A stretch of 64,000 nt of DNA, taken from the NCBI RefSeq assembly GCF_905196875.1, contig NZ_CAJJWO010000025.1, positions 4,765 to 68,764 of the forward strand, written 5' to 3'. The notes under the pieces are model-generated. The model was not told the DNA's origin. It was given only the letters and a program-made list of their open reading frames with translations, and did no database searches. How positions within the stretch are numbered: the stretch's first letter is position 1; each line of letters opens with the position of its first letter. Shown in pieces: positions 1 to 8,265 of the stretch. Origin of the DNA: an uncultured Parabacteroides sp. Lineage in GTDB: Bacteria; Bacteroidota; Bacteroidia; Bacteroidales; Tannerellaceae. A program made the translations under genes and the position numbers.

Positions 1-461
1 AATCCCTTTTCATCCAACAGGTTTGATACTACAGCTTTATAATTACCGGATGCGATCAGGGCGGGAATATCTTTTCCGTCGTTAGCCAGACAAGCGGCAT
101 TCAATTCATCATAGAAAGCGAAACGGGTGATTTCATTGAAGAACTTCTTTTCAAAGTCAGTCGTCGGCACGTCATAGGCAGCAGACAGGAACTCGTAGAG
201 GTTCTTAAACATACGGCTGGCAGCACCCGACGCCGGAACGAACTTAAGGATCCGTTTATTTTTAGCCAGGTAAGCATCCCAAGCATCCATATAGGTGGCC
301 TGAGCTTCCTGCGAAACAACCATTATTCCTTTTTCTACCGAAGCCGAAGCGGCAATCTCAAGGTAAGGAAAGCCTTTTACGAAACAAGCTAACTGTTCTT
401 CAATCTGCTGTTCGCTGATCCCTTTATCCGCCAGCTGTTTTAAATCGTTTGCGTTTAACAT
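1..461 (-). CDS. DUF4301 family protein, 5' part only
   Basis: The minus-strand reading frame starts with ATG at 461 and runs off the left edge, leaving about 153 codons. The product begins MLNANDLKQLADKGIS and contains FVPASGAASRMFKNL at about residues 74-88, which I recognise as the conserved signature of the Bacteroidetes family DUF4301. Full-length members are roughly 500 residues, so more than half is missing. The phrase looks like a phosphate-binding loop, but no biochemical function is known to me. No signal peptide is visible, so it is probably cytoplasmic. It is divergent from relA. A TACATTTG element (524-531, minus) is a plausible -7 box. Confidence 0.8.
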   Translation of the reverse strand, partial: MLNANDLKQLADKGISEQQIEEQLACFVKGFPYLEIAASASVEKGIMVVSQEAQATYMDAWDAYLAKNKRILKFVPASGAASRMFKNLYEFLSAAYDVPTTDFEKKFFNEITRFAFYDELNAACLANDGKDIPALIASGNYKAVVSNLLDEKG

Positions 462-523
462 AGCATATCTTTTTAAATTAGTATTCTTATCCATTTCGGC
501 CCCTTCCGGGCCTATGCTTCTCG

Positions 524-531
524 CAAATGTA
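524..531 (-). promoter_or_regulatory. Putative -7 box for the DUF4301 gene
   Basis: On the minus strand this reads TACATTTG, matching the Bacteroidetes consensus TAnnTTTG, 62 bp before the DUF4301 start. No good -33 TTTG is seen at the expected distance. Confidence 0.4.
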
Positions 532-608
532 TAAAAATACCATTAGAATAGCATTGATATTCGGAGAAAAAAGATACTTTTACAGTATGTTTTACGGCCT
601 GTCCTCAA

Positions 609-2849
609 ATGGGCAGTAAAAAAAGAGACGCAACTATGGATATACAACCGTTCTTTACTGAGGAGGAGAGAAAAGATTTCTTCTCGAAATACAGACAATT
701 AGTACGTAGCCTTTATTCGTTTTTACAGAAAGAGGATATACGAAAAATGAAAGAGTTGATGCAGCGTGTTGTCGCCCTCGACTGTTACGGAAGAGACAAG
801 AACGGCATCAACGGCTTGATTCGCAATATAAATACCGCCCTGATCGCAACAACGGAGATCGGCCTGAAACGGACATCCGTTATCGCACTCCTGCTCTATC
901 GGCCTGTACTGAAAAAAGTCGTGACGCTGGAGGAAGTCGAGAAAACATTCGATGAGGACGTGACGCTGATCATCCGCCGGCTATTGAAAACATCCGACCT
1001 GTATGCACGCAATACGGCTGTCAACTCCGAGAACTTCCATCACCTGCTCTTCTCTTTTGCAGAAGATGTCAGGGTGATCCTGATCATGATTGCCGACCGC
1101 CTTTGCCTGATGCGCCTGGGTAAACAGCTGAAAGAAGACGACCGTTTGCGGTTGGCTACCGAAGCATCGTATCTGTATGCCCCGCTGGCCCACCGTCTGG
1201 GATTGTACAAAATCAAAAGCGAACTGGAAGACCTGTCGCTGAAATATACCGACCCGAAGCAGTTCGACTTCATCAAGAAAAAGCTGAACGAGACGAAACG
1301 TTCGCGCGATATCTATATTGCCGAGTTTATCGCTCCTATCAAGAAGAAGTTGCAGGAAATAGGTCTGAAGTTCGATATCAAAGGACGTACGAAGTCAATC
1401 CATTCCATCAACAACAAGTTGAAAAAGCAAAAGATTGAATTTGAAGGGATTTATGATTTGTTCGCTATCCGTGTCGTACTGGATACTCCTTTGGAAAAGG
1501 AGCGTTCGGACTGCTGGCAGGTCTACTCGATCATAACTGATATGTACCAGCCTAACCCGAACCGTATGAAAGACTGGATTTCCATCCCGAAGACGAATGG
1601 ATACGAAAGTCTTCATATCACGGTAATGGGGCCACAGAATAAATGGGTGGAAGTGCAGATTCGTACCCGCCGTATGGACGAGATCGCCGAGCGGGGACTA
1701 GCTGCCCACTGGAAATATAAAGGGGTAAAAGCCGAAAGCGGACTGGACGAGTTCCTCAACACTGTCCGTGCAGCCCTTGAAGAGAAAGAGAACAATCCGC
1801 TCGATCTGATGCAGGACTTCAAGATGGACCTGTACAAAGACGAGATATATGTCTTCACTCCTACCGGCGAACTGATCAAACTGGCCAAAGGGGCTACTGT
1901 GCTCGACTTTGCCTTTGCCATCCACTCGAAGCTGGGTAGTAAATGCGTGTCGGCCAAAGTTAACGAGAAGAACGTACCTATTAAATATGTACTTCATAAC
2001 GGCGACACGGTGTCGATCGTCACCTCCCCTACGCAGTCGCCGAAACGCGACTGGCTGAATATCGTCGTCACCTCCAAAGCCCGGGTAAAGATCAAGCAGG
2101 CACTGAGGGAAGAGACAGCCAAAGCGGTCGACTTTGCCAAGGAAATGCTGCAACGCCGTTTCAAAAACCGGAAGATCGAGATGGACGAACCTTACCTGAT
2201 GCGTTACATTAAGAAAAAAGGCTTTAAGACCGTCACCGACTTCTATATTGAAATAGCAGAAGAACGGCTGGATGCCAACAATGTGATTGACGAATATCAG
2301 GAATATGTACGGAAGGAAACTGAAGCGAACGAACGCTCGGAAGTGCGTAGTGCCGAAGAGTATATCAAGACCACCGAAGTAGAAGAGATATCCACGAACA
2401 AGGATGTGCTTGTGATCGATAAGAACCTGACGGGCATAGAATACAAACTAGCCAAATGTTGTAATCCGATCTATGGGGATGATGTTTTCGGATTTGTTTC
2501 CACACAGGGTATCAAGATACACCGCCTGGATTGTCCGAATGCACAGGAGATGTTCAGCCGTTTCGGTTATCGTATCATCCGGGCCAAATGGAGTGGAAAA
2601 GGAGATAATGGCTACATCGTCACATTGCGGGTGATCGGGCGTGACGACATCACGATCGTAACAAACATTACCTCTGTGATAGGGAAAGAAAACAATGTTA
2701 CGCTCCGTTCGCTGAATATCGACTCGGTAGACGGTATCTTCCAGGGGAACTTCGCCGTACTGGTAAGGGACACCCATTCGCTGAATATGCTGGTCAAAAA
2801 GATAAAAGCCGTCAAAGGAGTTAAAACGGTAGACCGCCTGAACTCATAA
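609..2849 (+). CDS. relA: RelA/SpoT-family (p)ppGpp synthetase, hydrolase site degenerate
   Basis: Makes the stringent-response alarmone (p)ppGpp by pyrophosphate transfer from ATP to GTP/GDP. At 746 residues it has the full long-Rel layout: HD-like region (about 45-200), synthetase (255-370), TGS (410-475), a zinc-finger-like region with KCCNP (616-620) and a C-terminal ACT domain (668-745). In the HD region the metal-binding HDxxxED is replaced by ALLLYRPVLKK (93-103), and ADRLHN has become ADRLCL (162-167), so hydrolysis is very probably lost. The synthetase keeps the G-loop region, YDLFAIRV, the NGYESLH motif and IQIRT-type end. It carries R-M-K-D (319-322), the RxKD form usual in bifunctional Rel, not the ExDD form of proteobacterial RelA. 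A second start, ATG at 636 (MDIQPFFTEEE), is equally plausible. A terminator follows. Confidence 0.95.
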   Translation: MGSKKRDATMDIQPFFTEEERKDFFSKYRQLVRSLYSFLQKEDIRKMKELMQRVVALDCYGRDKNGINGLIRNINTALIATTEIGLKRTSVIALLLYRPVLKKVVTLEEVEKTFDEDVTLIIRRLLKTSDLYARNTAVNSENFHHLLFSFAEDVRVILIMIADRLCLMRLGKQLKEDDRLRLATEASYLYAPLAHRLGLYKIKSELEDLSLKYTDPKQFDFIKKKLNETKRSRDIYIAEFIAPIKKKLQEIGLKFDIKGRTKSIHSINNKLKKQKIEFEGIYDLFAIRVVLDTPLEKERSDCWQVYSIITDMYQPNPNRMKDWISIPKTNGYESLHITVMGPQNKWVEVQIRTRRMDEIAERGLAAHWKYKGVKAESGLDEFLNTVRAALEEKENNPLDLMQDFKMDLYKDEIYVFTPTGELIKLAKGATVLDFAFAIHSKLGSKCVSAKVNEKNVPIKYVLHNGDTVSIVTSPTQSPKRDWLNIVVTSKARVKIKQALREETAKAVDFAKEMLQRRFKNRKIEMDEPYLMRYIKKKGFKTVTDFYIEIAEERLDANNVIDEYQEYVRKETEANERSEVRSAEEYIKTTEVEEISTNKDVLVIDKNLTGIEYKLAKCCNPIYGDDVFGFVSTQGIKIHRLDCPNAQEMFSRFGYRIIRAKWSGKGDNGYIVTLRVIGRDDITIVTNITSVIGKENNVTLRSLNIDSVDGIFQGNFAVLVRDTHSLNMLVKKIKAVKGVKTVDRLNS

Positions 2850-2850
2850 G

Positions 2851-2884
2851 AAAAAAGGCTCGTCCACAAATGGCGAGCCTTTTT
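2851..2884 (+). terminator. Rho-independent terminator after relA
   Basis: Inverted repeat AAAAAAGGCTCG (2851-2862) and CGAGCCTTTTT (2874-2884) with an 11-base loop. The A and T tracts on the two sides make it bidirectional in form. Confidence 0.85.
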
Positions 2885-3077
2885 CATCTTTTTATAATCA
2901 ATAAATTAATACTAAAGTAATAAAATAAAGTTCTATATATTTTTATACAAATCCATACTCTTCAATAAATTTTCTGAAAGACAAAGATAAATCTTTTTGT
3001 TCTACTTTTTTAAGAATATATCCTCACCGAACCAAATCCAGCGATTATTGAACAAAAAGATTTATTTTAAGGACAAG
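2885..3077. other. AT-rich gap, no gene seen
   Basis: The 193 bases between the relA terminator and the end of the MscS gene are very AT-rich. I see no ORF with coding character, hairpin or promoter. A longer plus-strand frame entering here from 2997 is antisense to mscS. Confidence 0.6.
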
Positions 3078-3920
3078 TTAGTCTTTTGCCTGATGTACGG
3101 TAAGTTGCGGGAACGGGAAACCGATACCTTCAGCATTAAATGTTTCATAAATAGCCTTATTGGTATCAAAATAAACACCCCAGTAATCGGAACTTTTCAC
3201 CCAGGTACGCACTACGATATTTACGCTACTGCCGGCCAGTGCACTCAAAGCGATGAAGGGAGCCGGTTCATTCATTATACGTGTATCCTTTGCCAATACA
3301 GACTCGATCACACTTTTAACATGATTAAAATCGCTACCGTAATCTACTCCGAAAGTCCACTCTACGCGGCGGGTTGGTTCATTACCGATGTTGGTAACGA
3401 CACCGCTGCTCAACGAACCGTTAGGGATAAATATATTTTTATTGTCTGCCGTAAGGAGGATCGTATGGAAAATCTGAATTTCCCTTACTGTACCTCCGAC
3501 ACCTTGCGACTCGATATAATCGCCTACCTTATAAGGCTTGAAAAGTAATATGATCAATCCTCCGGCAAAGTTCGACAGGTTTCCGCTGAGTGCCATACCG
3601 ATGGCTACACCGGCAGAGGCCAACAGCGCAGCGAACGAAGTTGTCTGTACACCCAGTGCACCGACCACCGAGATGATCAATAGCACCATCAAGGTTACAT
3701 TGACAAGACTTCCGACAAAGGTCTTCACCGACGGATCGAAATCACGCTTGGTTAGAATACGACGAACGAGTTTGTTTATCATCCGGATAATAAACCGTCC
3801 TACAATAAATACGATTACAGCTTTGATTATTGTCCACCCTAAATGACTACCCTGCTCTATCAGGGAATTAATAAAACCTTCCAATCTCGGATTGGACGCC
3901 AACACATCTAATAATATCAT
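3078..3920 (-). CDS. MscS-family mechanosensitive ion channel
   Basis: Small-conductance mechanosensitive channel, expected to open under membrane tension and release solutes during osmotic downshock; inner membrane, homoheptamer by family precedent. The 280 residues match the short MscS type (E. coli MscS 286). Three hydrophobic segments lie at about 28-50, 70-90 and 95-125. The third is the Gly/Ala-rich pore helix (LLASAGVAIGMALSGNLSNF) followed by GGLIILLFKPYKVGDYI, the family signature, and then the beta domain with FIPNGSLSSGVVTNIGN. The start ATG at 3920 gives a short N-terminus before TM1. It stands alone, divergent from the TPR gene, with TACCTTTG at 3993-4000 as a likely -7 box. Confidence 0.93.
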   Translation of the reverse strand: MILLDVLASNPRLEGFINSLIEQGSHLGWTIIKAVIVFIVGRFIIRMINKLVRRILTKRDFDPSVKTFVGSLVNVTLMVLLIISVVGALGVQTTSFAALLASAGVAIGMALSGNLSNFAGGLIILLFKPYKVGDYIESQGVGGTVREIQIFHTILLTADNKNIFIPNGSLSSGVVTNIGNEPTRRVEWTFGVDYGSDFNHVKSVIESVLAKDTRIMNEPAPFIALSALAGSSVNIVVRTWVKSSDYWGVYFDTNKAIYETFNAEGIGFPFPQLTVHQAKD

Positions 3921-3992
3921 AAATCTATCATTTTTAATTAAACACTTTTATCTTATAACAATCAAAGTCCCCAAAAGTCTTATAAAATGTGG

Positions 3993-4000
3993 CAAAGGTA
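3993..4000 (-). promoter_or_regulatory. Putative -7 box for the mscS gene
   Basis: Minus-strand TACCTTTG matches TAnnTTTG, 73 bp before the start codon. The -33 element is not recognisable. Confidence 0.4.
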
Positions 4001-4040
4001 TAAAGTTTTTTTAATCCGGCGCCCGAACAATATATTTACG

Positions 4041-4048
4041 TAGCTTTG
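4041..4048 (+). promoter_or_regulatory. Putative -7 box for the TPR gene
   Basis: TAGCTTTG on the plus strand fits TAnnTTTG, 34 bp before the ATG at 4082. It overlaps the first codons of the alternative upstream ATG at 4046, which argues for the 4082 start. Confidence 0.4.
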
Positions 4049-4081
4049 CATCCATTCCAAATAACAGATAAAAACAACAGA

Positions 4082-4903
4082 ATGAGACTACTTCCGATAT
4101 TCATTGTCTTCCTATTGATGGCAGCAAGCAGTTACGCTCAATCTTATGAAGAGTTGATTGAAAAGAGTTACGATTTCCTCGACAAGAAAGATCTGGTATC
4201 TGCCGAAGAAAGTCTGCGCTCGGCCATGCGCAAAGAACCTGGTAACCCGATGAACTACGCATTATTAACCAATTTGGGAAGCATACAACGCCGGCAGGGA
4301 AAACTAGAAGAGGCCCTGCTCTCCTATACGGCCGCACTAAGCGGACGCCCCAATAACCCGACAATCCTCGAAAACCGTGCTTCGTTATACTCCGAAATGG
4401 GTGAAACGGAAAAGGCTTTGAACGATTACAACGCCCTCCTCATCGAAGAACCGACAAACGAAGAGGCTCTTTACTGCCGGGGATTGATCTATATACAAAA
4501 GAAGAATTATATCTGGGCCGAACAGGATTTCGACAAGATCATGGAGATCAACGAGAAGTCGGTACGTGCCCGTCTGGGACATGCCATCCTTGAAAAGATG
4601 CGTGGCAATTATGATGAAAGCGAAAAGATATTCAACTACCTGATCAGCCAGATGCCCCGCGACTGGCTTTTGTATGAAGGACGTGCAGATGTTTATTTTA
4701 TGATGGGAAAGAATGCACGGGCCATGGCTGATATCAGCAAAGTTTTTTCTGAAAGCACACCTGGTGCTTCCTTATATGTATTAAGAGGTAAAGTTAAACT
4801 GGCCCAATACGAAAAGGAGTCTGCCGCCAACGACTTTCAAAAAGCACTCGAAATGGGATACGACCAAACAGTCATCGAAGAATTGATGAAGATGACAAAA
4901 TGA
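4082..4903 (+). CDS. Secreted tetratricopeptide-repeat protein
   Basis: A 273-residue exported protein made mostly of TPR units, hence probably a protein-protein interaction scaffold in the periplasm. The start at ATG 4082 gives MRLLPIFIVFLLMAASSYAQ, a clean signal peptide cut after AQ; the in-frame ATG 36 bases upstream would spoil it and overlaps the likely promoter. TPR-type helices repeat from about residue 25 to 250, with classic spacing in stretches such as ALLSYTAALSGRPNNPTILENRASLY and AEQDFDKIMEI. No catalytic motif or lipobox is visible. It is monocistronic, with a strong terminator shared with the convergent GH38-like gene. No specific partner can be inferred. Confidence 0.85.
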   Translation: MRLLPIFIVFLLMAASSYAQSYEELIEKSYDFLDKKDLVSAEESLRSAMRKEPGNPMNYALLTNLGSIQRRQGKLEEALLSYTAALSGRPNNPTILENRASLYSEMGETEKALNDYNALLIEEPTNEEALYCRGLIYIQKKNYIWAEQDFDKIMEINEKSVRARLGHAILEKMRGNYDESEKIFNYLISQMPRDWLLYEGRADVYFMMGKNARAMADISKVFSESTPGASLYVLRGKVKLAQYEKESAANDFQKALEMGYDQTVIEELMKMTK

Positions 4904-4910
4904 TAGAAAA

Positions 4911-4946
4911 GAAAGGGGCTTGTCCAAAAAGTCGGACAAGCCCTTG
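4911..4946. terminator. Bidirectional terminator between TPR and GH38-like genes
   Basis: Perfect 10-bp stem GGGCTTGTCC (4916-4925) / GGACAAGCCC (4934-4943) with an 8-base loop, lying between two convergent genes. Confidence 0.8.
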
Positions 4947-4972
4947 GAATCTAAATAAGATATTTTAGATAT

Positions 4973-7900
4973 TTATTTGAGAACAAATCCAGCAGGAGAA
5001 TAAGCCTTCAAATTAAATGTTAGTTTTCCTGCTACAATTGGGATAGGATTACCCACTGTCATTCCCCTTAAATCAATAGGAATAGCCTCTACAAACTTTG
5101 AATTTTCAGGCATTGTAATTGTTAAATTTTCAGATTTACCAATTGTTTCCCACAGCTGTAATATATCCTGCCCTTCTGAATCACGTGTGAATGAGATGAC
5201 TTTTACCCCCAGGCGGGAGAATTGCATTCCAATTCCGATATCTTGCAAAAGTCCGGAACCATTATCGGCATATCCCGTTAAAACCGGAGATAGAGCTTCT
5301 GTTGCAGGTATAATCAAGCTCTCTGGCTGTAAATTATCTGTTGCCCATACACGAACTTTAGAACTCAGACTTCCTTGTATCCAATATGGGAAATTAATAG
5401 TCCAGATGTTATTATACATATTGATCAACGCTGTGGGTTTGTCAGGAACATAATTATCATCAATCATACAAAGACCTTTATCACCAAAACTCACAATGCC
5501 ATGATCTAACGGACAAATACCAACTCCTACACCTGTTTTATCTGCAATAAGAGTTCCTGTATTAACATATCCAAAAGTACGATTACTACCACTTACAAAA
5601 TCCTTAAAAGGATCCACCATTGCTCCTAAGCGTCCTACTCTATACTGCGGAGTTTCAGCTTTTACTGGTAGATAAACCGAACCTGCTTCCGGCCAGTAAT
5701 CCGGTTTTTTATCGTCCAGCCGTACTTCAATCTCAAACCATGGAAAATCGTTTGGCAATGTAATAGCTACTGTTACTCTCGATCGAATAATACCCTGTGG
5801 AGAAGCTTGCAAGGTAACCTCCATACCAACTGGAGTTTCTCGAAAATTCATTTTCTCATATTCCGGTACCGCATGTTGATAAGCCGGTGATGAAGGAAGG
5901 TCAGCACGAGTGTTCCATCCCCAATCCCCACTGCCATTTGAACCATAAACTGAATTTAAATGACTCACTGCAATGTGATAATTATAATTCTGAACGCTGT
6001 CAAAACGCTGATAATAATATTGTCCAAATGCATAGTCTGCACTTGAATCTATTAATTCACGACCATCTTCCTTATTGATAACAGAAATGATCCCCCCCCG
6101 TTTACGATCTACCTCAATCTTAAGAAATCTGTTTTCTATTATTTTATTTTCTAGATCAGAAGAACTTTCAACATTGAATTTATTTTCATCCAATTTATAT
6201 GTTTTATAACCGCATGGTGGGATATTTTTTGCGACTATTTGCTTACCTCCAGAATTGGGTACTTCAACAATTGCATCTCGTTTATAAGGAAGAGGATTAT
6301 AAACAACAATATGTTTCCCTTTCGTGCTAACAGCAAGAGCTAATTCTTCCATAGCATTAGTCACAAGTGAATCTGTTATTTTTGCAGCCTCCCTTATATA
6401 ATTAAAATGATCATCCCAAGTTTTTGTCAGCCAAATACATCTTTCATCTTTTTTTATATAATCTTCGAAATTTTCAAGTGCATACACATTTTTGCCAGAT
6501 AAGTTTTTTGCCCCTCCAAACGTATGTTCACCATACATTAAACTCTGTTCGTGGGCATGAAACAATTCATTTCGAATATCAAGGTTAGACATTCCCCACT
6601 CTTGAGTATGTGAATTTAATATTTCCATTGATACTATTTCTTCACGTACCTTATGTGCAATCGATTCGGCTACCGGCATTGTGGCTAGCCCATGTATCCA
6701 ACGATCTGGCATATCTGCACGTATAACAGGAATAGTTGCTCCATTCTTCTCTTCTTTAAAAATAGCATCAGCAAAGTCATCCATTTTGCCAAAACGTACT
6801 CTTACTCCGGGTAAGTTACGGGCAGCTTCGTCCAATACATTTTGAATATCTTTTATTTGAGGTGGTCCGGCATTATCGGATGTAACCAGCATGGCCAGCC
6901 AATGTTTATAGGGCCAATCTACCGGAGGATATAAACCATGCCCAAATTCTGTGTCAGAACCATATCCTTGTGAATGCATTGTAAGCAAACGGCTACTATC
7001 AGGACCTTCCCAGTAGTATAATAAAGGTAAATCTGGCCGTTCTTTCGTTGGATTTACTCCGATTTGTAGAAAATCCATTCCGGCGTTCTTGAAGATCGTT
7101 GGCCATATCCAAGAATGACTAGGCACATCTGTTAATTTTCCCGAACGCGACAATGGAATTCCTATTTCTCGACTGAGCTTTTTGTTAAAAGAGAGGCCAA
7201 ATACCAGATCTTGTAAACTCAAACTTTCTGTATGGAGTGTTACAGGTAATCCATGAACAACAATACTTCCATTTTTAATTGCATCTATAATTCTTTTCTT
7301 CCTATCCGGCTCTTGTCCTTCCCATAACATCTGAGAAGCGACCCAGGATGGTATTGTCCAGCTGAAACGTTTTTCAGCTGGCATTTTATAAGATTCATCT
7401 ATGATATCAAGAGCTTTATCAATCATACTGGTTCGATAGATATCTACGATTTCCGGCGCAGGATGTGTGAAGCCTATATCAAAATGTGTTTTATACACGA
7501 CTATCATTTCTTCTAATTGAGAGCCTGCAGGTATAGCGTCTCCGGCATGAGCTAAAGATGTATCCGTATGTACATCTAATTCTGCATACCAAGTATTTGT
7601 CCACTCTGGATGTATATTAGGTTTGCAGGTCGGTTTCACATCCCAGACTATCCATCTGAAATTACCTAGAACCCCATTATTCTTAGCCTTAATATTTACA
7701 CCATATTGTCCAATCCAATCTTCGTCCGGCAGAGGACGAGTATCTACCTCTGCAATTTTTATCCATTCGGATGTTGTCAGGTTATTTGGATTTGGACTAT
7801 TAAGAGAACTGCCGTAAACCGTATAAACCTGTGGTCCGCCTTCTCCTTTGAATTCTTCACACCAGGTTGTACCTCCTACTGGTCCTTGAGCAGAATAACT

Positions 7901-8254
7901 ATTGATCATCTTCACTGGAATAATATTTCCTAAGTCCATGACTATCCGTCCTCCTTTTGGATTTTGATTTGTAAAACAAAAGAAATCTCTAACCAGTCTA
8001 CATTCCTGAGCTAATACCCCATTATGTAATCCTTTTAAGGACAAACAAGATGGTAATGCCTTATTTCCGGCCAATGTTATTGTCGAATGTGAAGCGGCAT
8101 CACTTTTGGATGGGCAAACAATTTTTGAAAATTGCCATCCGGTGCGAATATGTTCCGTTTCTACAACTTGAGCGACTCCCCAAAAAGTATTAAAAAAGAA
8201 TACAATCAGGAGAGATATTTTCAATTGTTCCTTCTTTATGAATTTATTCTTCAT
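4973..8254 (-). CDS. GH38-like glycoside hydrolase (alpha-mannosidase type) with N-terminal F5/8-like domain
   Basis: Probable secreted glycosidase acting on alpha-mannose-containing glycans, the enzyme of PUL 1. From ATG 8254 it is 1093 residues: signal peptide to about 29 (ending WGVAQ); a discoidin/F5-8-C-like beta domain (35-230); then a GH38-like barrel opening with YKTHFDIGFTHPA, where His257 and Asp259 match the GH38 zinc ligands. GKLTDVPSHSWIWP (Asp376 as candidate nucleophile) and YYWEGPDSSRLL (413-424) match the conserved GH38 order. A long beta-rich C-terminus follows, as in the family. The frame extends to a TTG at 8272, but ATGs at 8260 and 8254 better suit the gap after the susD stop. 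It could belong to a GH38-related DUF (DUF5054-like) with another specificity; linkage specificity is unknown. Confidence 0.75.
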   Translation of the reverse strand: MKNKFIKKEQLKISLLIVFFFNTFWGVAQVVETEHIRTGWQFSKIVCPSKSDAASHSTITLAGNKALPSCLSLKGLHNGVLAQECRLVRDFFCFTNQNPKGGRIVMDLGNIIPVKMINSYSAQGPVGGTTWCEEFKGEGGPQVYTVYGSSLNSPNPNNLTTSEWIKIAEVDTRPLPDEDWIGQYGVNIKAKNNGVLGNFRWIVWDVKPTCKPNIHPEWTNTWYAELDVHTDTSLAHAGDAIPAGSQLEEMIVVYKTHFDIGFTHPAPEIVDIYRTSMIDKALDIIDESYKMPAEKRFSWTIPSWVASQMLWEGQEPDRKKRIIDAIKNGSIVVHGLPVTLHTESLSLQDLVFGLSFNKKLSREIGIPLSRSGKLTDVPSHSWIWPTIFKNAGMDFLQIGVNPTKERPDLPLLYYWEGPDSSRLLTMHSQGYGSDTEFGHGLYPPVDWPYKHWLAMLVTSDNAGPPQIKDIQNVLDEAARNLPGVRVRFGKMDDFADAIFKEEKNGATIPVIRADMPDRWIHGLATMPVAESIAHKVREEIVSMEILNSHTQEWGMSNLDIRNELFHAHEQSLMYGEHTFGGAKNLSGKNVYALENFEDYIKKDERCIWLTKTWDDHFNYIREAAKITDSLVTNAMEELALAVSTKGKHIVVYNPLPYKRDAIVEVPNSGGKQIVAKNIPPCGYKTYKLDENKFNVESSSDLENKIIENRFLKIEVDRKRGGIISVINKEDGRELIDSSADYAFGQYYYQRFDSVQNYNYHIAVSHLNSVYGSNGSGDWGWNTRADLPSSPAYQHAVPEYEKMNFRETPVGMEVTLQASPQGIIRSRVTVAITLPNDFPWFEIEVRLDDKKPDYWPEAGSVYLPVKAETPQYRVGRLGAMVDPFKDFVSGSNRTFGYVNTGTLIADKTGVGVGICPLDHGIVSFGDKGLCMIDDNYVPDKPTALINMYNNIWTINFPYWIQGSLSSKVRVWATDNLQPESLIIPATEALSPVLTGYADNGSGLLQDIGIGMQFSRLGVKVISFTRDSEGQDILQLWETIGKSENLTITMPENSKFVEAIPIDLRGMTVGNPIPIVAGKLTFNLKAYSPAGFVLK

Positions 8255-8265
8255 ATGCATACTTT

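Noticed and set aside
2997..3548. 183-codon plus-strand open frame opposite mscS
   Set aside because: Antisense to a clear MscS gene; its codon pattern and composition are explained by that gene.
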